Of a stretch of 64,000 bases of DNA, positions 26,661-34,040 are shown piece by piece (position 1 is the stretch's first letter; each line of letters starts with the position of its first letter). Origin of the DNA: Kitasatospora sp. NA04385 (GTDB lineage Bacteria > Actinomycetota > Actinomycetes > Streptomycetales > Streptomycetaceae); the NCBI RefSeq assembly GCF_013364235.1, contig NZ_CP054919.1, positions 7,241,603-7,305,602 of the forward strand, written 5' to 3'. The notes under the pieces were generated by a model. That model was not told the DNA's origin. It did not search any database and worked only from the letters and a program-made list of their open reading frames with translations. Made by a program: the position numbers and the translations under genes.

Positions 26661-27070
26661 CGATCGTGCTCATCACGCCAGGTCCACCCGGGCGGAATTT
26701 CCGGGGGGCCGTCAAACCCGGCAGCAAGTGCTGCGGCGTAGTTCGCCTTGGCGCGCTCGCTCGGCCGGCCGCTGATTCTCATGAAGTGCCCCTGCACCGA
26801 ATGCTGGGACACCGGCTGGCGCTGGCCGTCGGATCGAGGAAGGTGCTCCGGAGCGTCGAACTCGTGCGGGGGCCCGGGGGGCAACTGGCTGTTGAGGTAC
26901 TCCCGGAGGACGGCTGACCCGATCACGGCCAGCCCCACTCCCGCGCCCGCGATGGTCTTGCGGTGCTTCCGGGCGAAGCCCTTCACGGCCGCAGCGGCCG
27001 ACCTGGCCCGGCTTGCCTTGGCGTTGGTGCTCTGCTCGGTGTCGGGGGACTCCACATCGGTCACCTGCAC
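26642..27070 (-). CDS. Hypothetical membrane-anchored protein
   Basis: About 142 residues from GTG 27070 (or GTG 27064). A basic stretch is followed by one membrane segment (TIAGAGVGLAVIGSAVL, about 45-61). The C-terminal domain ends PPEIPPGWTWRDEHDRG. The PxGxTWxxxxD ending faintly recalls His-Me-finger toxin or polymorphic-toxin domains, but the usual His cluster is reduced to one His. The ribosome site is weak. Function unknown. Confidence 0.4.
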   Translation of the reverse strand: MQVTDVESPDTEQSTNAKASRARSAAAAVKGFARKHRKTIAGAGVGLAVIGSAVLREYLNSQLPPGPPHEFDAPEHLPRSDGQRQPVSQHSVQGHFMRISGRPSERAKANYAAALAAGFDGPPEIPPGWTWRDEHDRGSDAA

Positions 27071-27255
27071 AGGGATACAGGACGACCGCCGGAGCCGCCA
27101 GGCGATCGGTGAACACCACCCGATCGGGTACCCCTGCGGGCTCCGGAAGAGGGTGACCGGCCGCGCGGCGGCATGGTGCCGTCGGAAGCCCCGTAGCGGG
27201 TGGCGGCCAGGCTGATCTGCGGCGCGGGGGCGCGGTTGCCCGGAGGGCAGCGCCT

Positions 27256-27600
27256 GTGGACCTGCGGCGCCTCCATGCGTACAAGGTCCTGGCCGCCTAC
27301 GACCAGGACCAGGCCGGGCAGTTGGCCTTCGCCGCCGGCGACGAGGCGGGCCTCGACCGGCCGGAGCTCGTTGCGACCCTTGCCCGGACCGCCGTCGCCC
27401 ACAGCGCCGGCACCCTCGCGGTCGCCCGCGATCACGGCGTCCAGTTTGTGGAGGTCTTCGACGGCTTCGACTGCCGATGGACCAGCCACCCCGACCCGGA
27501 CAAAGCCGCCCGGACGCTGCGCACCGCGGAGGACGGCACTCGACCACTGGCCGGGTGCCGCGCTTCGGCGCCGGGTGCCCGGTGGGTCGAGGTGGCTCTA
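27256..27600 (+). pseudogene. Phage minor head (capsid morphogenesis) protein remnant
   Basis: The frame from GTG 27256 carries VFDGFDCRWTSHPDPDKAAR, close to the D-x-D/C-GxTSHxDPDKANG segment before the C-terminus of Mu gpF-like phage head proteins. The usual following YPLSHPNCRR is degraded to RPLAGCRAS. The upstream part (AGDEAGLDRPELVATLARTA) is helical. It supports a prophage origin for this part of the island, next to the tRNA array. Confidence 0.5.
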
Positions 27601-27810
27601 CGTTCCCGCCCAATCGGCCAGGTCGAGGAGCGACTTCCTCTCATCGGGGGTGCGGAGCGAGAAGACTCGGCCGTGAGCCCAGCTCGGGGGCTGGCTGCGG
27701 CTGCCCAGCCGGGTGCCCACCGAGAGCGTTGTCAGCTCGAACCCGGCGCCGATCAGCTCACGCTCGTAGGAGGATGGCCGGGCTGGTGAGCTGGCCAACG
27801 AACGAATGCT
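27598..27810 (-). pseudogene. C-terminal remnant of an unknown protein
   Basis: A minus-strand frame reads SSYERELIGAGFELTTLSVG and LGSRSQPPSWAHGRVFSLRT before its stop at 27598. It looks coding, but no start or upstream domain is present. No family recognised. Confidence 0.3.
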
Positions 27811-28027
27811 CGACTGCGAACCGGGATGTCGCCGTGACGCCGTCGTCAGTGCCGTCCCCGGGGCCACCAGAAGCGGGGCTCGCTGCGATCGGCTTCTCCT
27901 GCGCCATCGCTCAGGTTGAGGGCGTTGCCCCCGGGCCGTGAGAACGACAAAACCCGTTGCTGCTCCTGCTAACCGCGTTCGGGGCTGTGAACACCCCGCA
28001 GGGGAGCCGGGAAGACCGGATGGTGGT

Positions 28028-28106
28028 GGGCGAGGCCGGATTCGAACCGGCACAGCCGAAGCGGGGGCTTTACAGGCCCTTGGGCTCTCCAATGCCCAGC
28101 TCGCCC
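28028..28106 (-). tRNA. tRNA-Tyr (GTA)
   Basis: 79 bases forming a full cloverleaf on the minus strand. Acceptor GGGCGAG pairs CTCGCCC, the anticodon loop is CTGTAAA (anticodon GTA), a short variable arm has a TTCG loop, and the T-loop is TTCGAAT with GCCGG/CCGGC. The first anticodon-stem pair is A-C. No CCA is encoded in place of the tail. It is last in a four-gene array. Confidence 0.85.
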
Positions 28107-28120
28107 TTGATGGAGAAAGC

Positions 28121-28211
28121 GGAGGAAGTGGGGGTCGAACCCACACGGGCACTCGCGTGCCCCAACGGTTTTCGAGACCGAGGCCGGCGCCACCTGTCGG
28201 CTGGCTCCTCC
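28121..28211 (-). tRNA. tRNA-Ser (CGA)
   Basis: 91 bases with acceptor GGAGGAG/TTCCTCC, anticodon loop CTCGAAA (anticodon CGA), a long variable arm GGGCAC-GCGA-GTGCCC and T-arm GTGGG/CCCAC. It has the class II shape expected of tRNA-Ser. One anticodon-stem end pair is T-T. Confidence 0.88.
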
Positions 28212-28231
28212 ATGAACTGCGGTTGTCGCGC

Positions 28232-28301
28232 GGAGAGTGTGCGGATCGAACGCGCGCGGGGGTTGAGCCAAGCCGCTGCCTTGCCACTCGGCCAACTCTC
28301 C
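28232..28301 (-). tRNA. Degenerate tRNA-like sequence (tRNA pseudogene)
   Basis: The acceptor GGAGAGT/ACTCTCC, a D-arm GCC/GGC and a TTCGATC T-loop are recognisable. The expected anticodon stem GCGGC/AACCC pairs at only two positions, and the T-stem has a C-A mismatch. Alignment to tRNA-Cys-like geometry would place GGC as anticodon, but the identity is unreliable. It is probably a decayed array member. Confidence 0.5.
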
Positions 28302-28312
28302 AGGTGCTGCGC

Positions 28313-28384
28313 TGCCGGACGAGGATTCGAACCCCGAACTTCCTGATCCAGAGTCAGGCGTGCTGCCAGTTGCACCATCCGGCA
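28313..28384 (-). tRNA. tRNA-Gln (CTG)
   Basis: 72 bases with acceptor TGCCGGA/TCCGGCA, D-stem GTGC/GCAC, anticodon stem CCTGA/TCAGG with loop CTCTGGA (anticodon CTG), and T-arm CGGGG/CCTCG around TTCGAAT. The T-first acceptor and overall sequence resemble phage tRNA-Gln genes. No CCA is encoded. It is first in the array. Confidence 0.88.
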
Positions 28385-28408
28385 CTGCGGGAGGGCGGCA
28401 GACAGAAA

Positions 28409-28443
28409 GGCCGCCCAGGCGGGGGAGTCCCCCGTGGGCGGCC
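28409..28443. terminator. Large hairpin upstream of the tRNA array
   Basis: GGCCGCCCA (28409-28417) pairs exactly with TGGGCGGCC (28435-28443). An inner CGGGGGA/TCCCCCG extension has one central mismatch. It may terminate transcription entering the array or be a phage-type terminator. Confidence 0.55.
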
Positions 28444-28701
28444 GGGCGCTGTCGGGCCCGTCTACCGCGCGGAGGGAAGTCCCTGGCTCTGCTGGGAACT
28501 CGAAGAACGCTGATACGACTGGCTGGTGCTCATCTCGCGTTCCTCTCCACTGGGCGGTGCCGGGCTGATGCCCCTACTCTGCGGCAGAGCCAGGGGCGTG
28601 GGCAACGGGTTTTCCCCGACGGGCCGCCGCGCTGCACAAGCGTGGTGGGTGTCAGCAGAGTTGGCCCGAATCGCTCTGCTGTACGGGATCGGCCGCGGGC
28701 A

Positions 28702-28950
28702 GCCGAGATGTCGACGAGGAGACGAAGGACCTGGTGATCCAGGGGTGGAAGGCCGACGCGGCGACGGAGGCCGGGTGCCGGGAGAGCGGCCGCATCCCCG
28801 GCCACGAGGCCGTCGTCCGGGTGCCGGCGCGGCTCGCGCAGGCGATCAGGGAGGCACTGGATGTCGCCGAGCGCGACGACGAGAATTGACGAACTGCTGC
28901 GGGGAACCACCCACTCCGCGCTGCACCTGGAGATGCGCGACGGGTGCACG
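28702..28950 (+). pseudogene. Two overlapping gene fragments, one DUF6879-like
   Basis: A frame ending at 28889 reads DEETKDLVIQGWKADAATEA and then RVPARLAQAIREALDVAERD, a plausible C-terminus lacking any start. From ATG 28861 a second frame reads RIDELLRGTTHSALHLEMRD, the N-terminal segment of DUF6879 proteins found with Scr1/Xre-type regulators. After about 28950 the similarity stops at the island's right junction. Confidence 0.45.
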
Positions 28951-28974
28951 CAGGACGACCCCGCGCTGCGCGCC

Positions 28975-29767
28975 CGGCGCCCGCGAACTGCTCAAGGCGG
29001 CCGGGGCCGCGGGCGTGCGGGTCGGCGGGGCACCGGACACCTTCCTCGGCGCCGGTCTGCAGAGCGCGCTGCGGCTGATCCGCTCCGGCGCGATCGGCGC
29101 GCCGCTGACCGCGCTCAGCCTGATGCAGATCCCCGGCCCGGAGTCGTGGCACCCCGCGCCCGAGTTCCTCTACCGCGCGGGCGGCGGGCCGCTGTTCGAC
29201 ATGGGCCCGTACTACCTGACCGCCCTGGTCGCGGCCCTCGGCCCGGTCCGCCGGGTCAGCGCCGTCGGCTCCCGCTCCCGCGACCGCCGCACGATCGGCT
29301 CCGGCCCCCGGGCGGGCACCGAGTTCGAGGTGACCGTGCCGACCCACGTCTCGGCGCTGCTGGAGTTCGCGGACGGCGGCTCGGCCACCGCGGTCTTCAG
29401 CTTCGAGTCCCCGCAACTGCGGCTCGGGTTCGTCGAGGTCACCGGCACGGACGCCACCCTCGTCCTGCCCGACCCCAACCACTTCGACGGCCCCTCGCGG
29501 ATCGAGGACGGCGGCCCCGGCCGCGAAGTCGCGGCCACCGGCACCACGGCGGGCCGCGGCATCGGCGTCCTGGACATGGCCCGCGCGATCCGCTCCGGCG
29601 AGCCGCACCGGGCCACCGGCGAACTCGCCCTGCACGTCCTCGCCGTCATGGAGGCGATCGAGGCCGCCGCCGCAGCCGGCTCGCCCGTCGAGGTGGCGGG
29701 CGGCGCCCCGTCGCCGCAGGCCCTTCCCGAGGACTGGGACCCGTACGCCGCCACCCTCGCTCCCTGA
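28975..29767 (+). pseudogene. Gfo/Idh/MocA oxidoreductase lacking its N-terminal Rossmann domain
   Basis: About 260 residues of the C-terminal half are intact (GPESWHPAPEFLYRAGGGPL, DMGPYYLTALVAALGPVRRV, then the beta-sheet domain to 29767). The GxGxxG nucleotide-binding domain and the catalytic EKP motif are missing. The 5' end is replaced by a DUF6879-like fragment in another frame. The junction around 28960-28980 marks the right edge of the island. Not expected to be active. Confidence 0.8.
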
Positions 29768-29790
29768 ACCCCCGTTCGTGGAACGGCCGC

Positions 29791-29820
29791 GGCCGGTACC
29801 GACTCCGATCGGTACCGGCC
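29791..29820. terminator. Perfect 12-bp hairpin terminator
   Basis: GGCCGGTACCGA (29791-29802) and its complement (29809-29820) enclose CTCCGA. It sits between the truncated oxidoreductase and the convergent S51 gene and can serve both. Confidence 0.75.
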
Positions 29821-29849
29821 CCGTCGTCCCGCAGCGGCAGCCGCGGCGG

Positions 29850-31307
29850 TCAGCCCTTGGTGACCTTGCAGGAGTAGGTCGCGCTGCCCGAGCCGCTGTA
29901 CGCCTCCAGGTCGGCGTAGTAGGTGCCGCTGCTGGTCGCCGTCCAGCTCAGCGACTCGCCCGCTCCCTTGCCGTTGTTGACCGAGCGGGTCAGGGTGCTG
30001 CCGTTGGCGTTCATGAAGTACAGGTCCGCGTCGTAGGCGGAGGGGACCGTGCAGGTGACGGTGGCGGTCTGGCCCGAGGTCAGGGACAGCTTGTAGTAGT
30101 CGCGGTCCGAGCCGGACTTCATGCTGCCGGTGACGGTGGCCGGGTAGCCGAGGCCGGTGATGTCGTTCGCGGCGCCGGTGCTGTCGTTCGGCTCGGTCTC
30201 GGTGAGGGAGGAGCCGGTGCCGGTGCCGGTGCCGGTGCCGCCGCCGCAGTCGGTGGTCGGGGTACCGCTGTAGAGGTTGGCGTCGGGGGTGCCGTTGGTC
30301 ACGCTGCGGGTGTAGTAGCCGCAGGTGGGACGGTTCTTGAAGTCGAAGGTCTGTCCGGCGGTGAGGTGCCAGATCTTGAAGTTCGAGTAGGTGAGGGGCT
30401 TGCCGGAGACGGCCTGCTCGGGCTGGTGGTCGCCGAGCACCACGTAGGCGTCCGAGCCGGAGAGGGTGGCCAGGCCGTTCTTGTCCAGGAACAGCGATCC
30501 GCCGCCCTGTTCGACGCCCACGCCCCACGCCTTGCCGGAGGTGGTCAGGCCGTCCTTGACCGCGCGTGCGACGAAGGCCATGGTGCGGCCCATGCGGTCA
30601 CGGGTGACGAAGTGCGAGTCGTTGACGGTGTCGGCGTAGTTGGGCCAGGCGAACATGCCCGTGGTGAAGGTGACGCTCCTGTCGTAGGGGTTGGCGAGGG
30701 CGGTGGGGGAGTCGGTGCTCGCGGTGCAGGCGTCGTAGACGACGGCGCTGTTGATGTGGTGGCCGGCGCTGCCGCCGCCGGAGCCGCCGCCCTTGGCGAC
30801 CACGGACTGGACGGAGGCCTGCAGCGAGGTCCCCTTCCAGGAGGCGTAGACGCACTGGTTCCCGCCGGCGAAGTACACGAACTCGGCGTTGCGCACGTCG
30901 GTGTTGACCTGGGAGCTGTTGCCGTCGGCCGCGGAGGTGACGACGTCGGTGGTGCAGGAGTTGACGCCGGACAGCCCCATGAACACGTCGCACTCGGGGG
31001 TCTGGCTGCTGCCAGTGGCGGCGGAGTCGGCGAGCACCGTGACGTCGATGCTGCCGCTTCCGCCGGTGATGGCAGCGATCGCCTTGCCGGCGGTGGCGGG
31101 CACCACGGCGCCGTCGCCGTTGAAGGTGAAGGCGGGGCCGTTCCAGGAGGTGCGGCTGACGTCGGAGGAGCTGCCGAGACGGATCCGGGTCACCGAGGCG
31201 TGCGCGGACCGGGGGGCGGCCACCGCGCCGGCCCCGGCGGCGGTCAGGGCGAGCGCGAGGAGCGCGGCGGATCTGGCGGACCTGAGACGGGGCAGAGCTG
31301 GGCGCAT
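29850..31307 (-). CDS. Secreted S51 (cyanophycinase-type) peptidase with C-terminal PPC domain
   Basis: 485 residues. A signal peptide (basic start, hydrophobic run, about 1-37) is followed by an S51-like domain (about 40-355). The substrate-pocket strand is FVYFAGGNQ, the nucleophile elbow GGGSGGGSAGHHI carries the Ser, and DSHFVTRDRMGR matches the family's His segment. After a Gly/Thr linker (GTGTGTGTG, from 6-base repeats) comes a PPC domain (TETEPNDSTGAAND to the end), typical of secreted peptidases. GGAGAGC precedes ATG 31307. Likely role: extracellular hydrolysis of cyanophycin or a similar beta-linked polypeptide. It is more diverged than the second S51 protein at 37069. Confidence 0.72.
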   Translation of the reverse strand: MRPALPRLRSARSAALLALALTAAGAGAVAAPRSAHASVTRIRLGSSSDVSRTSWNGPAFTFNGDGAVVPATAGKAIAAITGGSGSIDVTVLADSAATGSSQTPECDVFMGLSGVNSCTTDVVTSAADGNSSQVNTDVRNAEFVYFAGGNQCVYASWKGTSLQASVQSVVAKGGGSGGGSAGHHINSAVVYDACTASTDSPTALANPYDRSVTFTTGMFAWPNYADTVNDSHFVTRDRMGRTMAFVARAVKDGLTTSGKAWGVGVEQGGGSLFLDKNGLATLSGSDAYVVLGDHQPEQAVSGKPLTYSNFKIWHLTAGQTFDFKNRPTCGYYTRSVTNGTPDANLYSGTPTTDCGGGTGTGTGTGSSLTETEPNDSTGAANDITGLGYPATVTGSMKSGSDRDYYKLSLTSGQTATVTCTVPSAYDADLYFMNANGSTLTRSVNNGKGAGESLSWTATSSGTYYADLEAYSGSGSATYSCKVTKG

Positions 31308-31364
31308 GGGAGCTCTCCTGGGTGTGGGGGAGGGTAGGGCACCGCCGTGGGGAGGGGTGCGTAC

Positions 31365-31405
31365 CGTAAGTTACAGCTACTGAAATACGTGCAGTAGATG
31401 TAATT
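31365..31405. promoter_or_regulatory. Inverted-repeat operator upstream of the S51-PPC gene
   Basis: TTACAGCTACTG and CAGTAGATGTAA form a 12-bp inverted repeat with one mismatch around a 9-base spacer (about 31371-31403), 60-95 bases before the start. The half-site is close to GTTACATCT found in the 32.7 kb control region. RpiR binding is inferred. Confidence 0.55.
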
Positions 31406-31439
31406 CCTGTTGCTATGGCAAAGCTTCTCTCAAGGACCT

Positions 31440-31680
31440 GTGGCGGGGCCGCGGCGGTGCGGCGCCGAAGCCGCGAGCCGGTGGTACTCGGCCGCCAGGG
31501 ACGCCCCCGCGCCGCGGACCGGCCGCGGGGAGTCCGGAGTCCATCGCCTCGAGCACCGCCAGGCCGAACTCCTCCTTGGCCGCGGGGCACCCGTACGGTG
31601 CGCGGCCGGTCCGGTCCGCGCGGGCGAGGGCCCGTTCGAGGACCCTGACCTCGTGGTTGGGCAGGGCGGGCCGCGGTGCC
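31440..31680 (-). pseudogene. GT4 glycosyltransferase remnant
   Basis: A minus-strand frame reads APYGCPAAKEEFGLAVLEAM then DSGLPAAGPRRGG, the nucleotide-sugar-binding E-x7-E motif of GT4 enzymes. Sequence on both sides degenerates, and no start or complete Rossmann domain exists. The rest of this 386-bp gap holds no gene. Confidence 0.55.
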
Positions 31681-31693
31681 GAGCGACGGGTCG

Positions 31694-32665
31694 TCAGTCG
31701 AGGGCGCCGTTGATCGTGGCCCGCGGAATGGCGATGCTAGGCACGTGGTAGGCGTCGAGGATCCTGCCGTACGAGCCGTCGTCCATCAGGGACTGGAGTG
31801 CGGCCTGAACGGCCTCCTTCAGCCCGGGGACGGACTTGGAGACGCCGATCCCGATCGGTGAGGCGCTGGTCGGCCCGACGGCCGCCTCGCCGAGGACGGT
31901 GTCGAACGTGCTGCCCCCGTCCGCGGTGTCCGCCACGTAGGCGGCCGTCACCTCGTCGAGGAAGTCGGCGGACACCTTCCCCGAGCGCAGCGCGAGCTGC
32001 GCCTCGGAGTCCTTCGGGAAGGCGAGGACGGTGATCGGCGGCTTGCCCTCCTGCTTGCAGAGCTCCTGGCGCTGGTCGAGGATCTTCTGGTGGTTGGTGC
32101 CGGCCTGCACCGAGACGCTCTTGCCGCACGCGTCGGTGACCACCTTGATGCCGTCGGGGTTGCCCTCCTTGACCAGCCAGCCCGGCCCGGCGTTGACGTA
32201 GTCGACGAAGTCGACGGCCTCCTCGCGCGCCTTCTTGTCCGTCATGGCGGACATGACGGCGTCGAACTTGCCGGCCTGCACCGCCGGGAGGAGGCCGTCG
32301 AACTTCTGGCCGGTGAACTCGAACCGGACGCCGAGCCGTGCGCCGATCGCCTGGCCCAGGTCGTGGTCGATGCCGGTGATCTCCTGGCTGCCCTCGGAGA
32401 CGTACATCTCGAACGGCGGGTAGGGGACGTCGGTGGCGACGCGGACCTTGCCCGCCTTCCTGACCGCCGCGGGCAGCCTGTCGGTGAGCTTCGGGTCCGA
32501 CGAGATCGTGACGCCCTTGACGACGGTGGTGGCCGGTGAGGCGGACCCGCCGCCGGGCGCCGGGTCGGCGGCGGACGATCCGCAGGCGGTCAGGGCGAGG
32601 CCGCAGGCGGTCGCCAGGGCCGTGGAGGCGATCACTCTGATCGTGGCGGTGCGGGAGGAGGTCAT
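31694..32665 (-). CDS. Polar amino-acid ABC transporter binding lipoprotein (first paralogue)
   Basis: 323-residue periplasmic-binding-protein-like lipoprotein (family 3, SBP_bac_3), lipobox LTAC at about 24-27. Conserved ligand-domain segments are RVATDVPYPPFEMYVSEGS, FDAVMSAMTDKKAREEAVDF and VSVQAGTNHQK. AAGGG precedes ATG 32665. It is a close paralogue of the protein at 33089 but is transcribed in the opposite direction, sharing the control region. It probably uses the same permease and ATPase (34041-35760) with a different ligand preference, for example a dipeptide versus a free amino acid. Confidence 0.9.
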   Translation of the reverse strand: MTSSRTATIRVIASTALATACGLALTACGSSAADPAPGGGSASPATTVVKGVTISSDPKLTDRLPAAVRKAGKVRVATDVPYPPFEMYVSEGSQEITGIDHDLGQAIGARLGVRFEFTGQKFDGLLPAVQAGKFDAVMSAMTDKKAREEAVDFVDYVNAGPGWLVKEGNPDGIKVVTDACGKSVSVQAGTNHQKILDQRQELCKQEGKPPITVLAFPKDSEAQLALRSGKVSADFLDEVTAAYVADTADGGSTFDTVLGEAAVGPTSASPIGIGVSKSVPGLKEAVQAALQSLMDDGSYGRILDAYHVPSIAIPRATINGALD

Positions 32666-33088
32666 GGGGGAGCCCTTCGATCGTGCGCCTCGAGGAGTGT
32701 GCGCGGCGCGAACAGAAGTTACATCTGACTCATGTTTGGCAGGTATGTATCGGAAGTTACGTTCGCGCAACAGTGCCGGAGGGCTGAAAGGCCGGGTCGT
32801 CCGTGCAGTCGGCCGCCGGGTGCCGACCTATTGATTCGTTACGAAAGCTCTGCTGGTCACTGATGCTGGAGCGAAACGTACAGAACCGCGACGGGCCCGA
32901 TGGGGTGTAACGGCCTTATGAGCTGCGGCGCTGGCCGTCCGGGCGGCTGCCGGCGTTTTTCCCGAGGTTCGTCGAGAGTTACGGATTCGTAACTCTCATT
33001 ACATATGGCCATCAAGCTGGTTTGGCTGTAACGTCCTGGCCTGTGGCGCGGCCCCTCGGCGCCGCTCAGGTCCTCGAAAGGTTGCTCC
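32666..33088. promoter_or_regulatory. Divergent control region with GTTAC/GTAAC boxes
   Basis: This A+T-richer 423 bases contains a perfect 10-bp inverted repeat GAGAGTTACG-GATT-CGTAACTCTC (32974-32997) close to the plus-strand operon. Further GTTAC or GTAAC words are near 32718 (GTTACATCT), 32756, 32838 (TTCGTTACGAA) and 33033. No gene fits here. The density of one 5-mer class suggests several operators for one regulator, most likely the RpiR protein at 38504. Confidence 0.6.
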
Positions 33089-34039
33089 GTGAACCCCTCC
33101 GCCCCCCGCAGATCGGCCCTGCCGGCCGCCTTCGTCCTGTGCGGCGCCCTCGCCCTGACCGCTTGCGGGAGCAGCGGGACCGGCGGTCCCGCGGCGACCG
33201 GCCCGGTCACGGTCGCCGGCGTCAGCATCAGCGCCGACCCCGCCCTCCACGACGCGCTGCCCGAGGCGGTCAGGAAGGCGGGCAAGGTCCGCGTCGCCAC
33301 CGACGTCCCCTACCCGCCGTTCGAGATGTACGTCTCCGAGGGCAGCAAGGAGCTGACCGGCCTCGACTACGACCTCGGGCAGGCCGTCGGCGCCAGGCTC
33401 GGCGTCCGGTTCGATTTCCAGGCGCAGAAGTTCGACGGTATCGTCCCCGCCCTCCAGGCCGGCAAGTACGACGCCGCGATCAGCGCCATCACCGACAACA
33501 AGGAGCGCGAACAGGTCGTCGACTTCGTCGACTACTCCGTCTCCGGCAGCGGCGTCCTGGTCGCCAAGGGCAACCCGCAGAAGATCACCACCCTCGACGA
33601 CCTGTGCGGCCACCCCGTCGCCGTGCAGACCGCGACCAACCAGCAGAAGCTCCTGGACAAGCACCAGGACAAGTGCCGCGAACTCGGCAAGGGCGCCATG
33701 GACGTCCAGACCTTCCCCAAGGACTCCGACGCCCAACTCGCCCTGCGCTCCGGCAAGGTGGTCGCCGACGTCCTCACCAAGCCCGCCGCCGGCTGGACCG
33801 CGAAGACCGCCGACGACGGCGCCGCGTTCGAGGTCGTCGACGACCCGGCCGCGCTCGGCGGCTACAACGCCTCCCCGAACGGCATCGCCGTCGCCAAGAA
33901 CCTGCCGCAGCTGACCGACGCGGTGCAGAAGGCCCTGCAGTCCCTGATCGACGACGGCTCGCTCGCCAAGATCTACGACAAGTACGGCGTCGCCTCGATC
34001 GCCGTCGAGCAGGCCACCAAGAACGGTGCGGTGGACTGA
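33089..34039 (+). CDS. Polar amino-acid ABC transporter binding lipoprotein (second paralogue)
   Basis: 316-residue SBP_bac_3 lipoprotein, GTG start after GAAAGG, lipobox LTAC at about 23-26. It shares RVATDVPYPPFEMYVSEGS and GLDYDLGQAVGARLGVRF with the divergent paralogue, and the DNA in this segment is also very similar. It is first in an operon with permease, ATPase and M20 peptidase (gaps of 1, 4 and overlap). The presumed ligand is an aspartyl dipeptide or basic amino acid. Confidence 0.92.
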   Translation: MNPSAPRRSALPAAFVLCGALALTACGSSGTGGPAATGPVTVAGVSISADPALHDALPEAVRKAGKVRVATDVPYPPFEMYVSEGSKELTGLDYDLGQAVGARLGVRFDFQAQKFDGIVPALQAGKYDAAISAITDNKEREQVVDFVDYSVSGSGVLVAKGNPQKITTLDDLCGHPVAVQTATNQQKLLDKHQDKCRELGKGAMDVQTFPKDSDAQLALRSGKVVADVLTKPAAGWTAKTADDGAAFEVVDDPAALGGYNASPNGIAVAKNLPQLTDAVQKALQSLIDDGSLAKIYDKYGVASIAVEQATKNGAVD

Positions 34040-34040
34040 C

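Noticed and set aside
27598..28287. A 229-codon minus frame through the tRNA array
   Set aside because: It overlaps two well-folded tRNAs and has no ribosome site; only its last ~60 codons look coding and are listed as a remnant.
28526..28974. Extending the Gfo/Idh/MocA gene upstream to 28526
   Set aside because: The upstream translation has no Rossmann motif and matches debris (a DUF6879-like fragment lies in another frame), so the gene is truncated rather than long.
30215..30240. CGGTGC hexamer repeats as a possible CRISPR or regulatory repeat
   Set aside because: They encode the Gly/Thr linker of the secreted S51 protein. No CRISPR-like repeat-spacer array was seen anywhere in the window.
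29780..31337. A 519-codon plus-strand frame over the S51-PPC gene
   Set aside because: Gly/Val/Ala-rich shadow; the minus frame has a signal peptide, S51 motifs, PPC domain and a ribosome site.
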